Origin: DASVTU01 sp036387415
GTDB taxonomy: Bacteria; Acidobacteriota; Blastocatellia; Pyrinomonadales; Pyrinomonadaceae
DNA length: 64,000 bases
Reading direction: 5' to 3'
Assembly (NCBI GenBank): GCA_036387415.1
Contig: DASVTU010000004.1
Location: 1-64,000, forward strand
The notes under the pieces are model-generated. The model had not been told where the DNA came from, made no database searches, and worked only from the letters and a program-made list of their open reading frames with translations. The translations under genes and the position numbers were made by a program. Below are positions 44,321 through 53,295 of this stretch, piece after piece; the first letter of the stretch is position 1; every line of letters starts with the position of its first letter.

Positions 44321-45397
44321 CTAACCGCGCGTGCCCGCTTCCTCAAGACGCCCTTCGCCCGTCTCTTTGCGCTCACGATTGTTGCCGAGCAGACTTTCGT
44401 CCTTCGGCTCGACGCGAAGCACGCCGCCGCGCACGTTGAGGTCTTGCTGCGGGAAGGGAACCTCGATTTTCTCTTCGAGAAAGAGGCGACGGATGTTGTA
44501 GTTGATGTCGCTCTTGATTTGCGGATAACGGCGCGGGCGGTCAGTCCAAACGAGCAAGCGGAAGTTGAGCGAGGAATCGCCGAACTCCATGAACTGCACG
44601 CTCGGCTTCGGTTCGGGCAGCAGATAGTTCACGCCTTCGGCGGCGCGCAGGAGCGTCTGTGTGACGAGTTCGACATCGGAATCGTAGGAGACGCCGATAG
44701 GGATAGAGATGCGCGAACGTCGCCCGCCGTAAGACCAGTTGACGAGATTCTGGTTGACGAGTTTCGAGTTGGGGACGATGACGGAGATGTGGTCGTTGGT
44801 CTGCACGACGGTCGTCCGCAAGTTGATGCTCGTCACGCGTCCTTCGGTAATCTTGCTGTCGGGGCCTGTGACGGAGACGAAATCGCCGATACGGACGGGG
44901 CGTTCAAAAAGGAGGATGAAGCCCGAAGCGAGGTCGCCCGCGATGAATTGCAGACCGAAGCCGATGCCGACGGAGAGCGCAGTGAAGACGACGGCGAGCG
45001 ATGTCAGGTCAGCGTTTAAGCCAACCTTCAAACCGTAGAGCACGCCGATGGTGGTGATGACGTAGTTGACGAGCCGGAGGATGGTGTACTGGATGCCGGG
45101 GTCGAGGTGCGGGTGCGCGGCCATGCGCCGTTCGAGAAAGGCGCGGAGGTAGCGCGAGATAACGACCGACAGCAGAAACACGCCGAGGCCAAGCGCCAAG
45201 TCGCTCGCCGAAAAGACGAAATTGCCCAGTTGCCACTTAAAATTAACGTAGTTGCGGAGCGGTTCCGTCCAACGCCAGAGACGTTCGAGCGTGTTCTCGT
45301 CACCCTGCCAAAACATGGCGGCGCCGAACAGCATCCGTCTCGTCGCGGCAAAAATCGGAGCCGCCGACGCGCTCGTCGTGCTCGACATTTCCCACAT
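44321..45397 (-). CDS. Small-conductance mechanosensitive channel (MscS family)
   Basis: From the ATG at 45397 (AGGAAG 4 bases upstream) the protein has 358 residues; an ATG at 45412 is also possible. After an N-terminal segment there are three membrane helices (FSASDLALGLGVFLLSVVI, VITTIGVLYGLKVGL and the TM3 region SVGIGFGLQFIAGDLASGFILLFE). TM3 carries the G/A-rich MscS pore pattern and is followed by RPVRIGDFVSVTG and the beta domain. The C-terminus has an extra charged tail (RERKETGEGRLEEAG). It releases solutes on hypo-osmotic shock. Confidence 0.9.
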   Translation of the reverse strand: MWEMSSTTSASAAPIFAATRRMLFGAAMFWQGDENTLERLWRWTEPLRNYVNFKWQLGNFVFSASDLALGLGVFLLSVVISRYLRAFLERRMAAHPHLDPGIQYTILRLVNYVITTIGVLYGLKVGLNADLTSLAVVFTALSVGIGFGLQFIAGDLASGFILLFERPVRIGDFVSVTGPDSKITEGRVTSINLRTTVVQTNDHISVIVPNSKLVNQNLVNWSYGGRRSRISIPIGVSYDSDVELVTQTLLRAAEGVNYLLPEPKPSVQFMEFGDSSLNFRLLVWTDRPRRYPQIKSDINYNIRRLFLEEKIEVPFPQQDLNVRGGVLRVEPKDESLLGNNRERKETGEGRLEEAGTRG

Positions 45398-45507
45398 AAA
45401 ACTTCCTGTCATGTTCTTTATGACACTCGCTAGAGGAAGCGCGTTGCCTTGATTGTCGGGGAGATTTGAATCGAAAGTTTTGCCGGACTCGCAACGCGCA
45501 AAACTTT

Positions 45508-45541
45508 GAAGGGCGGGCGAGCCGCAGCTTTCCCGCCCTTC
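45508..45541 (-). terminator. Hairpin after the Asn-rich lipoprotein gene
   Basis: GAAGGGCGGG (45508-45517) pairs perfectly with 45532-45541. On the minus strand AAAGTTTTGCG follows, so the U-tract is modest. Confidence 0.6.
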
Positions 45542-45588
45542 AGGCAACGTGGCAGATGCGGGTCACAACTTAAACCCGCCGCTCGAAA

Positions 45589-45960
45589 CTAGGGTCTGGT
45601 ATTGCCGTTTCGATTCGTGTTGGAATGGTTAGCGTTGCCGTTCGCGTGATTAGCATTGTTCGTCGTGGAGACACCCGCGGTGTTTTTGTTACCGTTGTTG
45701 TTCGTGACGACCGCCGTGTTAGACGAGACCGAATTGCCGTTGGCGTTGGCAGGAATGCTGGCGTTCGTCTCGACGACACCTTCGCGCGCGGGGCTGCCCG
45801 TTGTCGTCGCATTGGTGTTGGTGTTTATCGCGCCCGTGGTGTTGGCGTTCCGGTTGTTGGCGTTGTTCGCATTGTTCGCGTTCCCCGCGCCGTCGCCACC
45901 GCAAGCCGCCAGAAAAGTGGTCAGGGCGAGCGCCGCCGAAAGGACTATAATTCTTCGCAT
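45589..45960 (-). CDS. Asn-rich lipoprotein
   Basis: The 123-residue protein begins at the ATG at 45960 behind GGAGGAAG. The signal peptide ends in a lipobox (TTFLAACGG; Cys at about residue 20). The mature part is nearly all Asn with Ala, Thr, Gly and Ser (GNANNANNANNRNANTTG and similar), with no hydrophobic core, so it is expected to be disordered on the membrane surface. No domain is present. Such Asn-rich lipoproteins occur in acidobacterial genomes, but the function is unknown to me. Confidence 0.75.
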   Translation of the reverse strand: MRRIIVLSAALALTTFLAACGGDGAGNANNANNANNRNANTTGAINTNTNATTTGSPAREGVVETNASIPANANGNSVSSNTAVVTNNNGNKNTAGVSTTNNANHANGNANHSNTNRNGNTRP

Positions 45961-46394
45961 TAAATTCTTCCTCCTGTGTCAGTTCGTTTAGTTTGTTTCG
46001 ATTTGGGAGTATAACACGGCGACCGTTGCGGTTCGCCTACGATTGCTCTCCAAGTCGTTCTCCAAGTAATCAACATCTTTATCGGAGCGAGCATTCTAGC
46101 ACATCGGGCTTGATAACAAGCGTGCTGCGCGGTCGTGCAAGAAAATCTGCACAACAATAACGAGAGAGGACACATGACCGCATGCATCCCCTCTCGAACA
46201 GGAAACGACATGAACTACACGAAAGTAGCAACATCGTCGCGCTCAGCTTACGTCGAAGGCGATAGAGCGTCTGTACGTATGCGTACGAATTGCGTCGCCG
46301 CACTTCTCGTCCGCCTTTTCACTGGAGCGACGGAGCCGACGTGCGGCGTCAGGCGTGTAAAAGTGTGATGCAGGATTGATGTCGAGACTAATGG
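45961..46394. other. Gap between the lipoprotein gene and tRNA-Ser
   Basis: About 430 bases with one possible small gene (46174-46368). Nothing else was recognised. Confidence 0.4.
46174..46368 (+). CDS. Possible small protein
   Basis: The ATG at 46174 has GAGAGAGGA just upstream; an inner ATG at 46210 also has AGGA. The 64-residue product is basic, with two Cys (MTACIPSRTG..., NCVAALLVRLFTG) and no domain I recognise. The ribosome binding site is the only real support. Confidence 0.3.
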   Translation: MTACIPSRTGNDMNYTKVATSSRSAYVEGDRASVRMRTNCVAALLVRLFTGATEPTCGVRRVKV

Positions 46395-46477
46395 CGGAGG
46401 GGACAGGACTCGAACCTGCAAGCCCGCAAGGGCGGCGGTTTTCAAGACCGCTGCATTACCAATTATGCTACCCCTCC
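46395..46477 (-). tRNA. tRNA-Ser(UGA)
   Basis: The minus strand folds into a cloverleaf. The acceptor is GGAGGGG (46477-46471) with CCCCTCC (46402-46396). A D-arm is seen (GCATAATTGGTAATGC). The anticodon stem GCGGT/ACCGC has loop CTTGAAA, anticodon TGA. A long variable arm follows, and the T-loop is TTCGAGT. The 83-nt length and variable arm fit a type II tRNA-Ser decoding UCA-type codons. No encoded CCA. Confidence 0.95.
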
Positions 46478-46530
46478 GCACACGCCGTTCAATATAACCC
46501 AACGCCGCAAATGCGCTCAACCACGGAGGC

Positions 46531-46606
46531 GCAGAGGGCAGAGGCTAGAGGTCAGAGGTTAGTTAAAAACAGAATGCTTTTACTAACCTCTAGCCTCCGA
46601 CCTCTG
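46531..46606. repeat. Heptad inverted repeat, family B (B2)
   Basis: The left arm (46531-46568) has AGAGGGC/AGAGGCT/AGAGGTC/AGAGGTT units and AGTTAAAA. The right arm (46578-46606) is TTTTACTAACCTCTAGCCTC plus CGACCTCTG. It ends 4 bases from the PPOX gene stop. Confidence 0.9.
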
Positions 46607-46610
46607 AACA

Positions 46611-47114
46611 CTATTTCAAATTGAGCTTCTCGTTTTCGCCGGGTTGAAAGGTCGTGCCAGTGGCGACGGCTTTGACGAAGCCGACGAGATGCGCGACGGG
46701 GCTGGAAGGCGAATCCCAATATTCTGCCTTTTCGACCTCGACTTTAAGAAGCGCGATGTCGGGGTCTTCGAGTCCATCGGGAAACCAAGCCTTGAGCGAG
46801 GGCTTCCAGAGTTCTTCAATCTTGCGTCGGTCGCGCACCAGACGCGCCTTGCCGGAGACGGAAACGTAACGATGCTGTTCGGGATTCGAGTAAGCGACGT
46901 TGACGTTGTGCTCCTGTTCCACCTCGTCAACTTTAGGCGAACTGGCGCGCGTGAAGAAATAGATGTCGCCGTCGAATTCAACTTGCTGTGTCGCCATCGG
47001 TCGGCTGCGTAGCGTGCCGTCGTCTTCGACGGTGGTCAGCATGGCAAACTCGATGCCTTGAATCATCTCGCCGAGTTTCCTGATGCTTTCGTCGCGATCT
47101 GCTTGATTGTCCAT
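46611..47114 (-). CDS. Pyridoxamine 5'-phosphate oxidase-family (general stress 26-like) protein
   Basis: The 167-residue protein has the split-barrel pattern of GSP26-like FMN/F420 binders: IEFAMLTTVEDDGTLRSRPMATQQVEFDGDIYFFTRASSPKV and YVSVSGKARLVRD, then KAWFPDGLEDPDIALLKVEVEKAEYWD. The family binds FMN or FAD; a defined substrate is not known. The ATG at 47114 has GGAGTAAAACAGG upstream. It appears to be a single gene between tRNA-Ser and the hydrolase. Confidence 0.87.
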   Translation of the reverse strand: MDNQADRDESIRKLGEMIQGIEFAMLTTVEDDGTLRSRPMATQQVEFDGDIYFFTRASSPKVDEVEQEHNVNVAYSNPEQHRYVSVSGKARLVRDRRKIEELWKPSLKAWFPDGLEDPDIALLKVEVEKAEYWDSPSSPVAHLVGFVKAVATGTTFQPGENEKLNLK

Positions 47115-47214
47115 CCTGTTTTACTCCTTCGGATTCCGATATAGGTTTGCGTTTTTCGCAGACGAGTATGGCGACAGAACGTCACGAATGTTGATGCGAA
47201 GTGCAACGGTTTGG

Positions 47215-48150
47215 TTATTTCTGTTTGAGCAGATGGTGGCGCGCGAGGAAACTCGCGAGCGTCCGGTTAAACTCGTCGGGCTTGTCCATCATCAAAAAAT
47301 GCGTGACGCCCTCCCACATCTGATAGTCCATATCGGGCGCAACCTTGCGGTAACGCTGTTCGTTGTCGGGAGGCCAAAAGGGCGACTTGGCGAGCACGGC
47401 GAGCGCGGGAACTTTGATTTGGTCTTCCGTCCAGATGGCGTCGTCCACCATGCCTTCCATCGCGCTGACGGCGACGTACTGCGGCGTCGAGAGCATCGAC
47501 GTTTTTATCTCCGCGCGGAGCGGCGCGGGCATCTGCGCGTTGAGCATGCCGTCAATCATCTCGCTCGCCACATTCTTATAGTTCGCCGTCCGCATCGGCG
47601 CGATGAACGGTTCCATCGCGGCGCGCGGCGCGAAGGGACGAAGCGCACCGTCAACGATGACGAGCGCCAGCGTCTTCTCAGGGTACTTGCGATAGAACTG
47701 ACGTATGACGGGCGTGCCCATGCTATGACCGACGAGCACCGCGCGCTTGACTCCCGCGTCTTTGAGCACCGCATCAATCGAGCGCGCGAAGAGGTCTTGC
47801 GTGTACGCGATTTGTGGTTTGTCGCTCTCTCCATGACCGGGCAGGTCAACGGCGATAACGCGCATGCGTCCCGCGAAGGCGGGCACTTGCATCCGCCAGA
47901 AACTCAAATTACACGTCCAACCATGCACGAAGACCAACGCCTCGTCGCCTTTGCCGTGGTTATCGTAATGCACGCGCATCCCGTCCAACTTCGCAAAGCG
48001 CGATTGGCTCGTTTTCGACTTTGCCGCAACGACGGGCGCGGTCTGCGCGCTCGCCGCCGGAGCGAACACCGCAACAGACAAAGCGGCGACGCTCAAAATG
48101 AATCCTGTCAGGAAGCGACCGAAGATGCGTTTGCTTGACGCGAGAGGCAT
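47215..48150 (-). CDS. Exported alpha/beta hydrolase
   Basis: The 311-residue protein has a signal peptide (residues about 14-36, GFILSVAALSVAVFAPAASA). The alpha/beta-hydrolase core shows LVFVHGWTCNLSFW (oxyanion HG), VIAVDLPGHGESDKP, the nucleophile elbow VLVGHSMGTPVI with the catalytic Ser, and a C-terminal VTHFLMMDKPDEF with the catalytic His. The acid is probably in the PALAVLAKSPFWPP region. It is periplasmic or secreted; the substrate is unknown. AAGGAG precedes the ATG. Confidence 0.88.
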   Translation of the reverse strand: MPLASSKRIFGRFLTGFILSVAALSVAVFAPAASAQTAPVVAAKSKTSQSRFAKLDGMRVHYDNHGKGDEALVFVHGWTCNLSFWRMQVPAFAGRMRVIAVDLPGHGESDKPQIAYTQDLFARSIDAVLKDAGVKRAVLVGHSMGTPVIRQFYRKYPEKTLALVIVDGALRPFAPRAAMEPFIAPMRTANYKNVASEMIDGMLNAQMPAPLRAEIKTSMLSTPQYVAVSAMEGMVDDAIWTEDQIKVPALAVLAKSPFWPPDNEQRYRKVAPDMDYQMWEGVTHFLMMDKPDEFNRTLASFLARHHLLKQK

Positions 48151-48300
48151 GAGAAAACTCCTTTTATGCTGGAATCGTGATGCATGAAAATTTTGACGTG
48201 TGAAAACGATTTTCGCCTGAATTTACCAACCGGATTTTGTGCAATGGTTCTGATGACAGTGCGGCAGAAGATACGTCGGACGTGCGCGCAGAGTTTACCT

Positions 48301-51300
48301 TTACGTCGTCAGCCGACGATAAATAGCGGGCATGCGTTCGGGCAAACTGAGCACGTCGTCGATAATCGTGTAACCGACTTCGCCGTAAAGGTCGCGGAGT
48401 TCGGTTTCCGAATCGCGGTCGATGGTGATGCAAAAAGGCGTGATGCCGTCGATGCGTGCTTGGCGGAGTGCTTCGCGCGTGTCTTCGCGTGCGTAGCGTG
48501 CATCGCCGTAGTCGTGGTCATAGGGTCGTCCGTCGGAGAGGACGATGAGCAGGCGCGTGCGCGCTTCCTGACGTTTGAGGCGCGTGGCGGCATGACGAAT
48601 CGCCGCGCCGAGACGCGTGTTGTGTTGATAGTTGATACCGCCGATGCGTCGCTCGACCTCCTCCGAATAATTCTCGTCGAAATCTTTGACGACATAAAAC
48701 TTGACGTTGCGCCGCCCCTCGGACGTGAACCCGTAAATCGAATACACGTCGCCGACGGCTTCGAGCGCCTCGCTCATCAAGACGAGTCCCTCCTTCTCGA
48801 CTTCGATGATGCGCCTGCCGGGATGCGTGTAGGGCTGCAAGGGATGACGACCGATGGTGCGCGCCGTCGAGGATGATTGGTCGAGCAGGAACGAGACGGC
48901 GACATCGCGCTCGCGCCTGAGACGCTTCGTGTAGAGACGTTCGGATTGTTGGCCGTCGGCGCGTCTGTCCATGACGTAATCGACGAGCGCGTTCAAGTCG
49001 AAATCGTCGCCGTCGAGTTCGTTGGTCACGCGCTTCAAACTCTCCGGCTTCATCAACTGAAATTGATGACGAATAGACGAGATGACGCCCTTGTGGCGTG
49101 CGCGCGTGAGTTCGACGAAGGAACGGTCGCCGCGACGGACGCGCTTCTCAACGACGCGACACCAACCGACGCGCATGTCCGACAATTCTCTATCCCACTC
49201 GTCGTAAGCGAAGGCCACTTCGCCCGACTCCAAATCCTGTTCCGACATCTCGGCCTGCATCCAACGCTCGGCTCCGAAAAGTTCATCCGGCTCGCCCTCC
49301 AACGCTTCTGTGCTCGCCCACGCGTTGAAGAGTTCACGCGCGTCGCGCTTCTGCTGCGGCTGCGGCGTCTGTTGTTCGCGCTCAAGCGATTCGCGTTCGT
49401 CGCCCTCTTCTTCGTCGCTCTCGCCCGTCGCGTCACTCGGCGCTTCCGCGTTCTGTTCCTCGCGCTCCTGCATGTCGGGCACGACGGATTGAAACAACGA
49501 ATAGACGCGACTCGTCGCCATCAATGTATCGGCGACCGTCGCCGTCGCGCTCATCAGGTAATCCGCCACGATGCCTTCCAACTCCGACACAATCTGACCA
49601 TACACCGCACGCGCGTCGCCGAGCGCGCCGCCGCACAGTGTGATTTGAAATAGCAACTCGAACGGCACAAGCGTTATCGGCAGCGCGACGATGCGCGGTC
49701 GGTTCGCGCGCAAGTGTTCGCGCACCAGGTCGAGGTCGCGATTCAGGCCGCGATAGGCATGACGCAGGCGTCGGTCGATGCGCCCGTTCTCCAATGTGCC
49801 GAAGATTCGCGTCGCCAAACCCGCTTGCGGAAAGAGCGCGAGCACGGCGCGATAGTCGCCGTTCGAGGGAAGTTTGCGCTCAGCCGCACGCGCCCGCCTC
49901 GCTTCCTCTGCGGGCGCGAGAGCCTGTTCGCCCTTCTGGATTTCGTTGATGTAACCATCGAGCGCAAACGCGTCGAGCGCGTCCAAGTTTTCGGGCGCGT
50001 AGGCGTCTGCGATGGAAGTGTAAGCGGCGCGAAGGTCGCCCGTTTCGCGTTCGTGCGTGCCGAATTCGATTTGGCCTGCGGCGTGTGCCGCCAGCACTTT
50101 GTAGAGACGAAAATTGAGCGCGTCCGTCTCAAACTCACCGACGGCGGACGGCAGATGAATCGTCCGACCGTCGCCGATGCGCGATTCGTCCGGCACCGCC
50201 GCGAGTGGCGCGACATCAAGCGTCCGCCCCGTCAATCCTTCGACGTACAGGCGCAACGTCTGCGCCACCTCGTCGAGCGCCAGCCCCACGCCGCCGCGCA
50301 GCGCCTCGTTGCTCTGCCGCGTCTCAAGCGCGTAGTAACTCCTGCGCGCACGCGCATCACGCGCGCCCGCGCCCGCCAATCCCTCGCTCGCCCAACGCTC
50401 AAACTGTTCAATCGTCGTCGTCCGCAAAGCCTGCGGGCCGGAACGAAAACAGGAGATGGCCGCCTCCGTATCCACACGCGCCACTTCGCGCGCCGCCGCC
50501 AGCACACGTTGCGCCAACTCGACCACACGCGCGCGGTCTGAGTGCGCCGATGCGACGAGCGACTGAAAAAACGCGGGAGTCGTGCGCGCCAATCCAACCA
50601 AGCCCGCGTTGCTCTGCGCCGCCACTTCGCGCAGCAGTTCCACCCATTCCTCGAAGGCTTCCGGCACGAGTCGCAAGACTTCGCCGCCCGCCATCAAAGC
50701 ATGCAACGCCGCCGCTCCGCCCTGTTCCAGAAATCTCTCCGAATGACGAAACAGCAACAACACATGCTCCGCGCTCAACGCTTCAATCGACGACGGCAGC
50801 GTCGTCCACATATCCGCCGCGATGCCGCCCGCGCGCACCGCAAACGCGCTCGCCAGCGTCGTCGCCGCATGCAGCAACTCCGTCGCACGCTCCGTGCCGA
50901 AGCGTCGCTGTAGACTCTCGACGACGCGCGGCGTCGTCGCCAGAAAATCCGCGCTGTGCTTCGCCGAACGACGCGCAATCTCCAGAGAGACTTCGATGAT
51001 GCGTTGCAGCGCGTCGGCGTCTCCGGTGATGCGCGCCAGTTCCGGCGCACGCCGGAAAGTCTCCAAAGCAATCGAAGTCGAGAGCGTCATCTGCCGCCCG
51101 CACACCTGAAACAGAGGCAGACGCGCCCCGCGCGGCACCAGAGACATCTCGCCGACGCCCGACGCCAGAAAGCCCATGCCCGTCTCCACGTCGGCCATCG
51201 CCAGACGCCTTCCCATCTCGCCCCACGCGCGCAACTCATCCGCGTCCAACACCCGCGCCGCCTCCGGCAACGCACGCAAAAATTCCATGCCGACACGCAG

Positions 51301-51528
51301 ACTCACGCCCGCCAACGCCGCGCTCACCTCCAACGCCGCACGCGCCATCTCGCCCGGCAACTTCCCCAACACGCGCGCCGCGCCCGCCAGCGTCCGCCGC
51401 TCGCCCGCACTCTTCGGCGCGCCCAGACGCTCATGCAAAGCCTTCTCCAACGGCTGACCGACGGAAGCCTCCGCCCCGTCGCCCTCGGTCTCAAACGCCG
51501 TCCCTTCTTCGTCCTCGCGTTCGCTCAT
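48301..51528 (-). CDS. CbbO/NorD-like VWA-domain protein
   Basis: The 1075-residue protein has two parts. Residues about 50-430 are repeated helical units of about 55 residues with a GMEFLRALPEAARVL pattern (also HSADFLATTPRVVESL, LVGLARTTPAFFQSL), as in CbbO/NorD proteins. After an acidic middle region (about 650-710) the C-terminal 230 residues are a VWA domain with an intact MIDAS, FLLDQSSSTART, and LIVLSDGRPYDHDYG. These proteins are metal-binding partners of MoxR-type AAA+ ATPases; together they remodel or activate a target enzyme (Rubisco, nitric oxide reductase). No such target is in the window. It follows the DUF1572 gene by 3 bases. Confidence 0.87.
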   Translation of the reverse strand: MSEREDEEGTAFETEGDGAEASVGQPLEKALHERLGAPKSAGERRTLAGAARVLGKLPGEMARAALEVSAALAGVSLRVGMEFLRALPEAARVLDADELRAWGEMGRRLAMADVETGMGFLASGVGEMSLVPRGARLPLFQVCGRQMTLSTSIALETFRRAPELARITGDADALQRIIEVSLEIARRSAKHSADFLATTPRVVESLQRRFGTERATELLHAATTLASAFAVRAGGIAADMWTTLPSSIEALSAEHVLLLFRHSERFLEQGGAAALHALMAGGEVLRLVPEAFEEWVELLREVAAQSNAGLVGLARTTPAFFQSLVASAHSDRARVVELAQRVLAAAREVARVDTEAAISCFRSGPQALRTTTIEQFERWASEGLAGAGARDARARRSYYALETRQSNEALRGGVGLALDEVAQTLRLYVEGLTGRTLDVAPLAAVPDESRIGDGRTIHLPSAVGEFETDALNFRLYKVLAAHAAGQIEFGTHERETGDLRAAYTSIADAYAPENLDALDAFALDGYINEIQKGEQALAPAEEARRARAAERKLPSNGDYRAVLALFPQAGLATRIFGTLENGRIDRRLRHAYRGLNRDLDLVREHLRANRPRIVALPITLVPFELLFQITLCGGALGDARAVYGQIVSELEGIVADYLMSATATVADTLMATSRVYSLFQSVVPDMQEREEQNAEAPSDATGESDEEEGDERESLEREQQTPQPQQKRDARELFNAWASTEALEGEPDELFGAERWMQAEMSEQDLESGEVAFAYDEWDRELSDMRVGWCRVVEKRVRRGDRSFVELTRARHKGVISSIRHQFQLMKPESLKRVTNELDGDDFDLNALVDYVMDRRADGQQSERLYTKRLRRERDVAVSFLLDQSSSTARTIGRHPLQPYTHPGRRIIEVEKEGLVLMSEALEAVGDVYSIYGFTSEGRRNVKFYVVKDFDENYSEEVERRIGGINYQHNTRLGAAIRHAATRLKRQEARTRLLIVLSDGRPYDHDYGDARYAREDTREALRQARIDGITPFCITIDRDSETELRDLYGEVGYTIIDDVLSLPERMPAIYRRLTT

Positions 51529-51531
51529 CGA

Positions 51532-52134
51532 CTACTCTTTCGCTTCATCCCGCGACGCCCCTCCTGCTGTCGCGCCGCCGCCCTTCATTATCTCTGCTCG
51601 CTCCGCGTCCGACGCCTGATTAAACACCTCCGACATCCCGCGCGGAATGCTCAGAGATTTCCACTCTGCCGACCTGAAATGCTTCGCCAGAAACACAATC
51701 TGCCCCACGTGATAAGCGTAATGCGCTATCTGTCGATTAATCGCCTTGAGCACCGTATACGACTCACCCCTGATGAACACTTCCCGCGACAAGTCTTCCG
51801 GCTTCAACGGCTCGACGGCATCAAACACGTACTGCCAACCCTCTCTCCACCACTCCAACACCGTCTCGCGCGTCGTCCCCTCGTCAATCACAAACTCCGT
51901 ATCACGCTGTCGGTCAGGCTTCTCCCCATCCGTCGTCAAAAAATCCCTCCAACGCGAACGCATGTTACCCGCCATGTGCTTCACCAGCACCGCGATGCTA
52001 TTGGCATCCTCGTCAATCGCCACCAACAACTCCTCATCGCTCACCTGCGCCATCGCCCCTTCCGCCAACGCCTTATGATTACGAAACACCCTCAGCGCAT
52101 CCTGCAAATAGAATTCGGCAAGTTCGTCGTTCAT
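51532..52134 (-). CDS. DUF1572 (DinB-like) protein
   Basis: The 200-residue protein has the DinB-like four-helix pattern with metal-binding His (SIAVLVKHMAGNMRSRWRDFLT, INRQIAHYAYHVGQIVFLAK), which matches DUF1572. A disordered Gly/Ala tail ends it. DinB-superfamily proteins include thiol-dependent transferases; the specific reaction here is unknown. It sits between the MoxR ATPase and the VWA gene, an unusual insertion. The ATG has AAAATTT in front instead of a Shine-Dalgarno. Confidence 0.85.
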   Translation of the reverse strand: MNDELAEFYLQDALRVFRNHKALAEGAMAQVSDEELLVAIDEDANSIAVLVKHMAGNMRSRWRDFLTTDGEKPDRQRDTEFVIDEGTTRETVLEWWREGWQYVFDAVEPLKPEDLSREVFIRGESYTVLKAINRQIAHYAYHVGQIVFLAKHFRSAEWKSLSIPRGMSEVFNQASDAERAEIMKGGGATAGGASRDEAKE

Positions 52135-52197
52135 AAATTTTCACCTACAAACTTTCATCATTGAACTTTGATTTGAGTTGAACGCGTCGCATCGCTG

Positions 52198-53001
52198 CTA
52201 AATCACGGTGGTGACAATCTCGCGGATGCTGCGTTGGAGTTCGCGGTCGTCGGTGATGGGCGAGCAGAGGGCGACTTCGGCGGCGTCGATGGGCGCGATG
52301 CCGCGCGCAATCATCTGTGCGGCGTAAATCAGGAGGCGTGTGGAGACGCCTTCTTCGAGGCCGTGGCCGCGCAGGTTTCTGACCTTCTGACCGATGAGAA
52401 CGAGGTCGCGCGCCGTCTGCGCTTCGATGCCGCCCTCGCGTGCGACGATTTCGGCTTCCATCTCGGCGGGCGGATAGTCGAATTCGAGTGCGACGAATCG
52501 TTGCCGCGTGGACTGCTTGAGGTCTTTGAGTATCGATTGGTAGCCGGGATTGTAGGAGACGACGAGCATGAAATCTTCGGGCGCGTCGAGAATCGTGCCG
52601 CGTTTTTCGATGGGGAGGCGTCGTCGGTCGTCGGTCAACGGATGGATGATGACCACGGTGTCCTTGCGTGCTTCGACCACTTCGTCCAGATAGCAAATCG
52701 CGCCGTTACGGACGGCGGCGGTGAGCGGCCCGTCGTGCCAGACGGTCTCCTCACCTTCGAGTAGGAAGCGACCAACGAGGTCTGTGGCCGAAAGGTCTTC
52801 GTGACACGCAACGGTGATGAGCGGGCGACCCAAGCGCCACGCCATGTGCTCGACGAAACGCGTCTTGCCGCAACCCGTCGGCCCCTTGAGCATCACGGGC
52901 AGACGCGCCGCGTGCGCCGCTTCAAACAGTTCGACTTCGCGCGCCACGGCGAGATAATAAGGCTCCTCGGTGACGGTAAATTCTTCGATGGCTCGTTCCA
53001 T
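52198..53001 (-). CDS. MoxR-family AAA+ ATPase, CbbQ/NirQ/NorQ type
   Basis: The 267-residue protein has Walker A MLKGPTGCGKTRFVEHMAW, ACHEDLSATDLVGRFL, Walker B AICYLDEVVEAR, and the CbbQ_C region after VSYNPGYQSILKDLKQSTRQRFVALEF. The YNPGYQS motif marks the CbbQ/NorQ branch. It would act with the VWA protein of the same operon as a hexameric remodelling motor. The first gene of three on the minus strand, 63 bases before DUF1572. AAAATTT precedes the ATG. Confidence 0.92.
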   Translation of the reverse strand: MERAIEEFTVTEEPYYLAVAREVELFEAAHAARLPVMLKGPTGCGKTRFVEHMAWRLGRPLITVACHEDLSATDLVGRFLLEGEETVWHDGPLTAAVRNGAICYLDEVVEARKDTVVIIHPLTDDRRRLPIEKRGTILDAPEDFMLVVSYNPGYQSILKDLKQSTRQRFVALEFDYPPAEMEAEIVAREGGIEAQTARDLVLIGQKVRNLRGHGLEEGVSTRLLIYAAQMIARGIAPIDAAEVALCSPITDDRELQRSIREIVTTVI

Positions 53002-53221
53002 AAATTTTCGGTTTCTAGTGCAGAGATTCGTGTCTCAAGTTTCAAATTTTGTCGTTCGAGATTGGCCTTTATAAAGTCAACTCAAAGCCCTTAATTAGTC
53101 CCACAGGCTGACGTTTCGCGTCGTTTCAGGTATCCTTAAATGTGCACTTAAAGCAGCTTTCAAAGTCTATGCGTGCATCTTAGCATCTGCCGTGAAGGGG
53201 CGGCAAACAAGAGGAAAAAAC

Positions 53222-53290
53222 GTAAATAGTAAATGGTCAATAGTAAATAGAAACTGCTTTTTCATTCACCATTGACCATTCACGATTGAC
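53222..53290. repeat. Heptad inverted repeat, family E (E1)
   Basis: GTAAATAGTAAATGGTCAAT and more (53222-53250) faces TTCATTCACCATTGACCATT and more (53261-53290). It lies directly before the mnmA start and replaces any Shine-Dalgarno. Confidence 0.88.
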
Positions 53291-53295
53291 CAGTT

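Noticed and set aside
46395..46477. Selenocysteine tRNA
   Set aside because: The anticodon is TGA (Ser), not TCA, and the acceptor stem is 7 bp.
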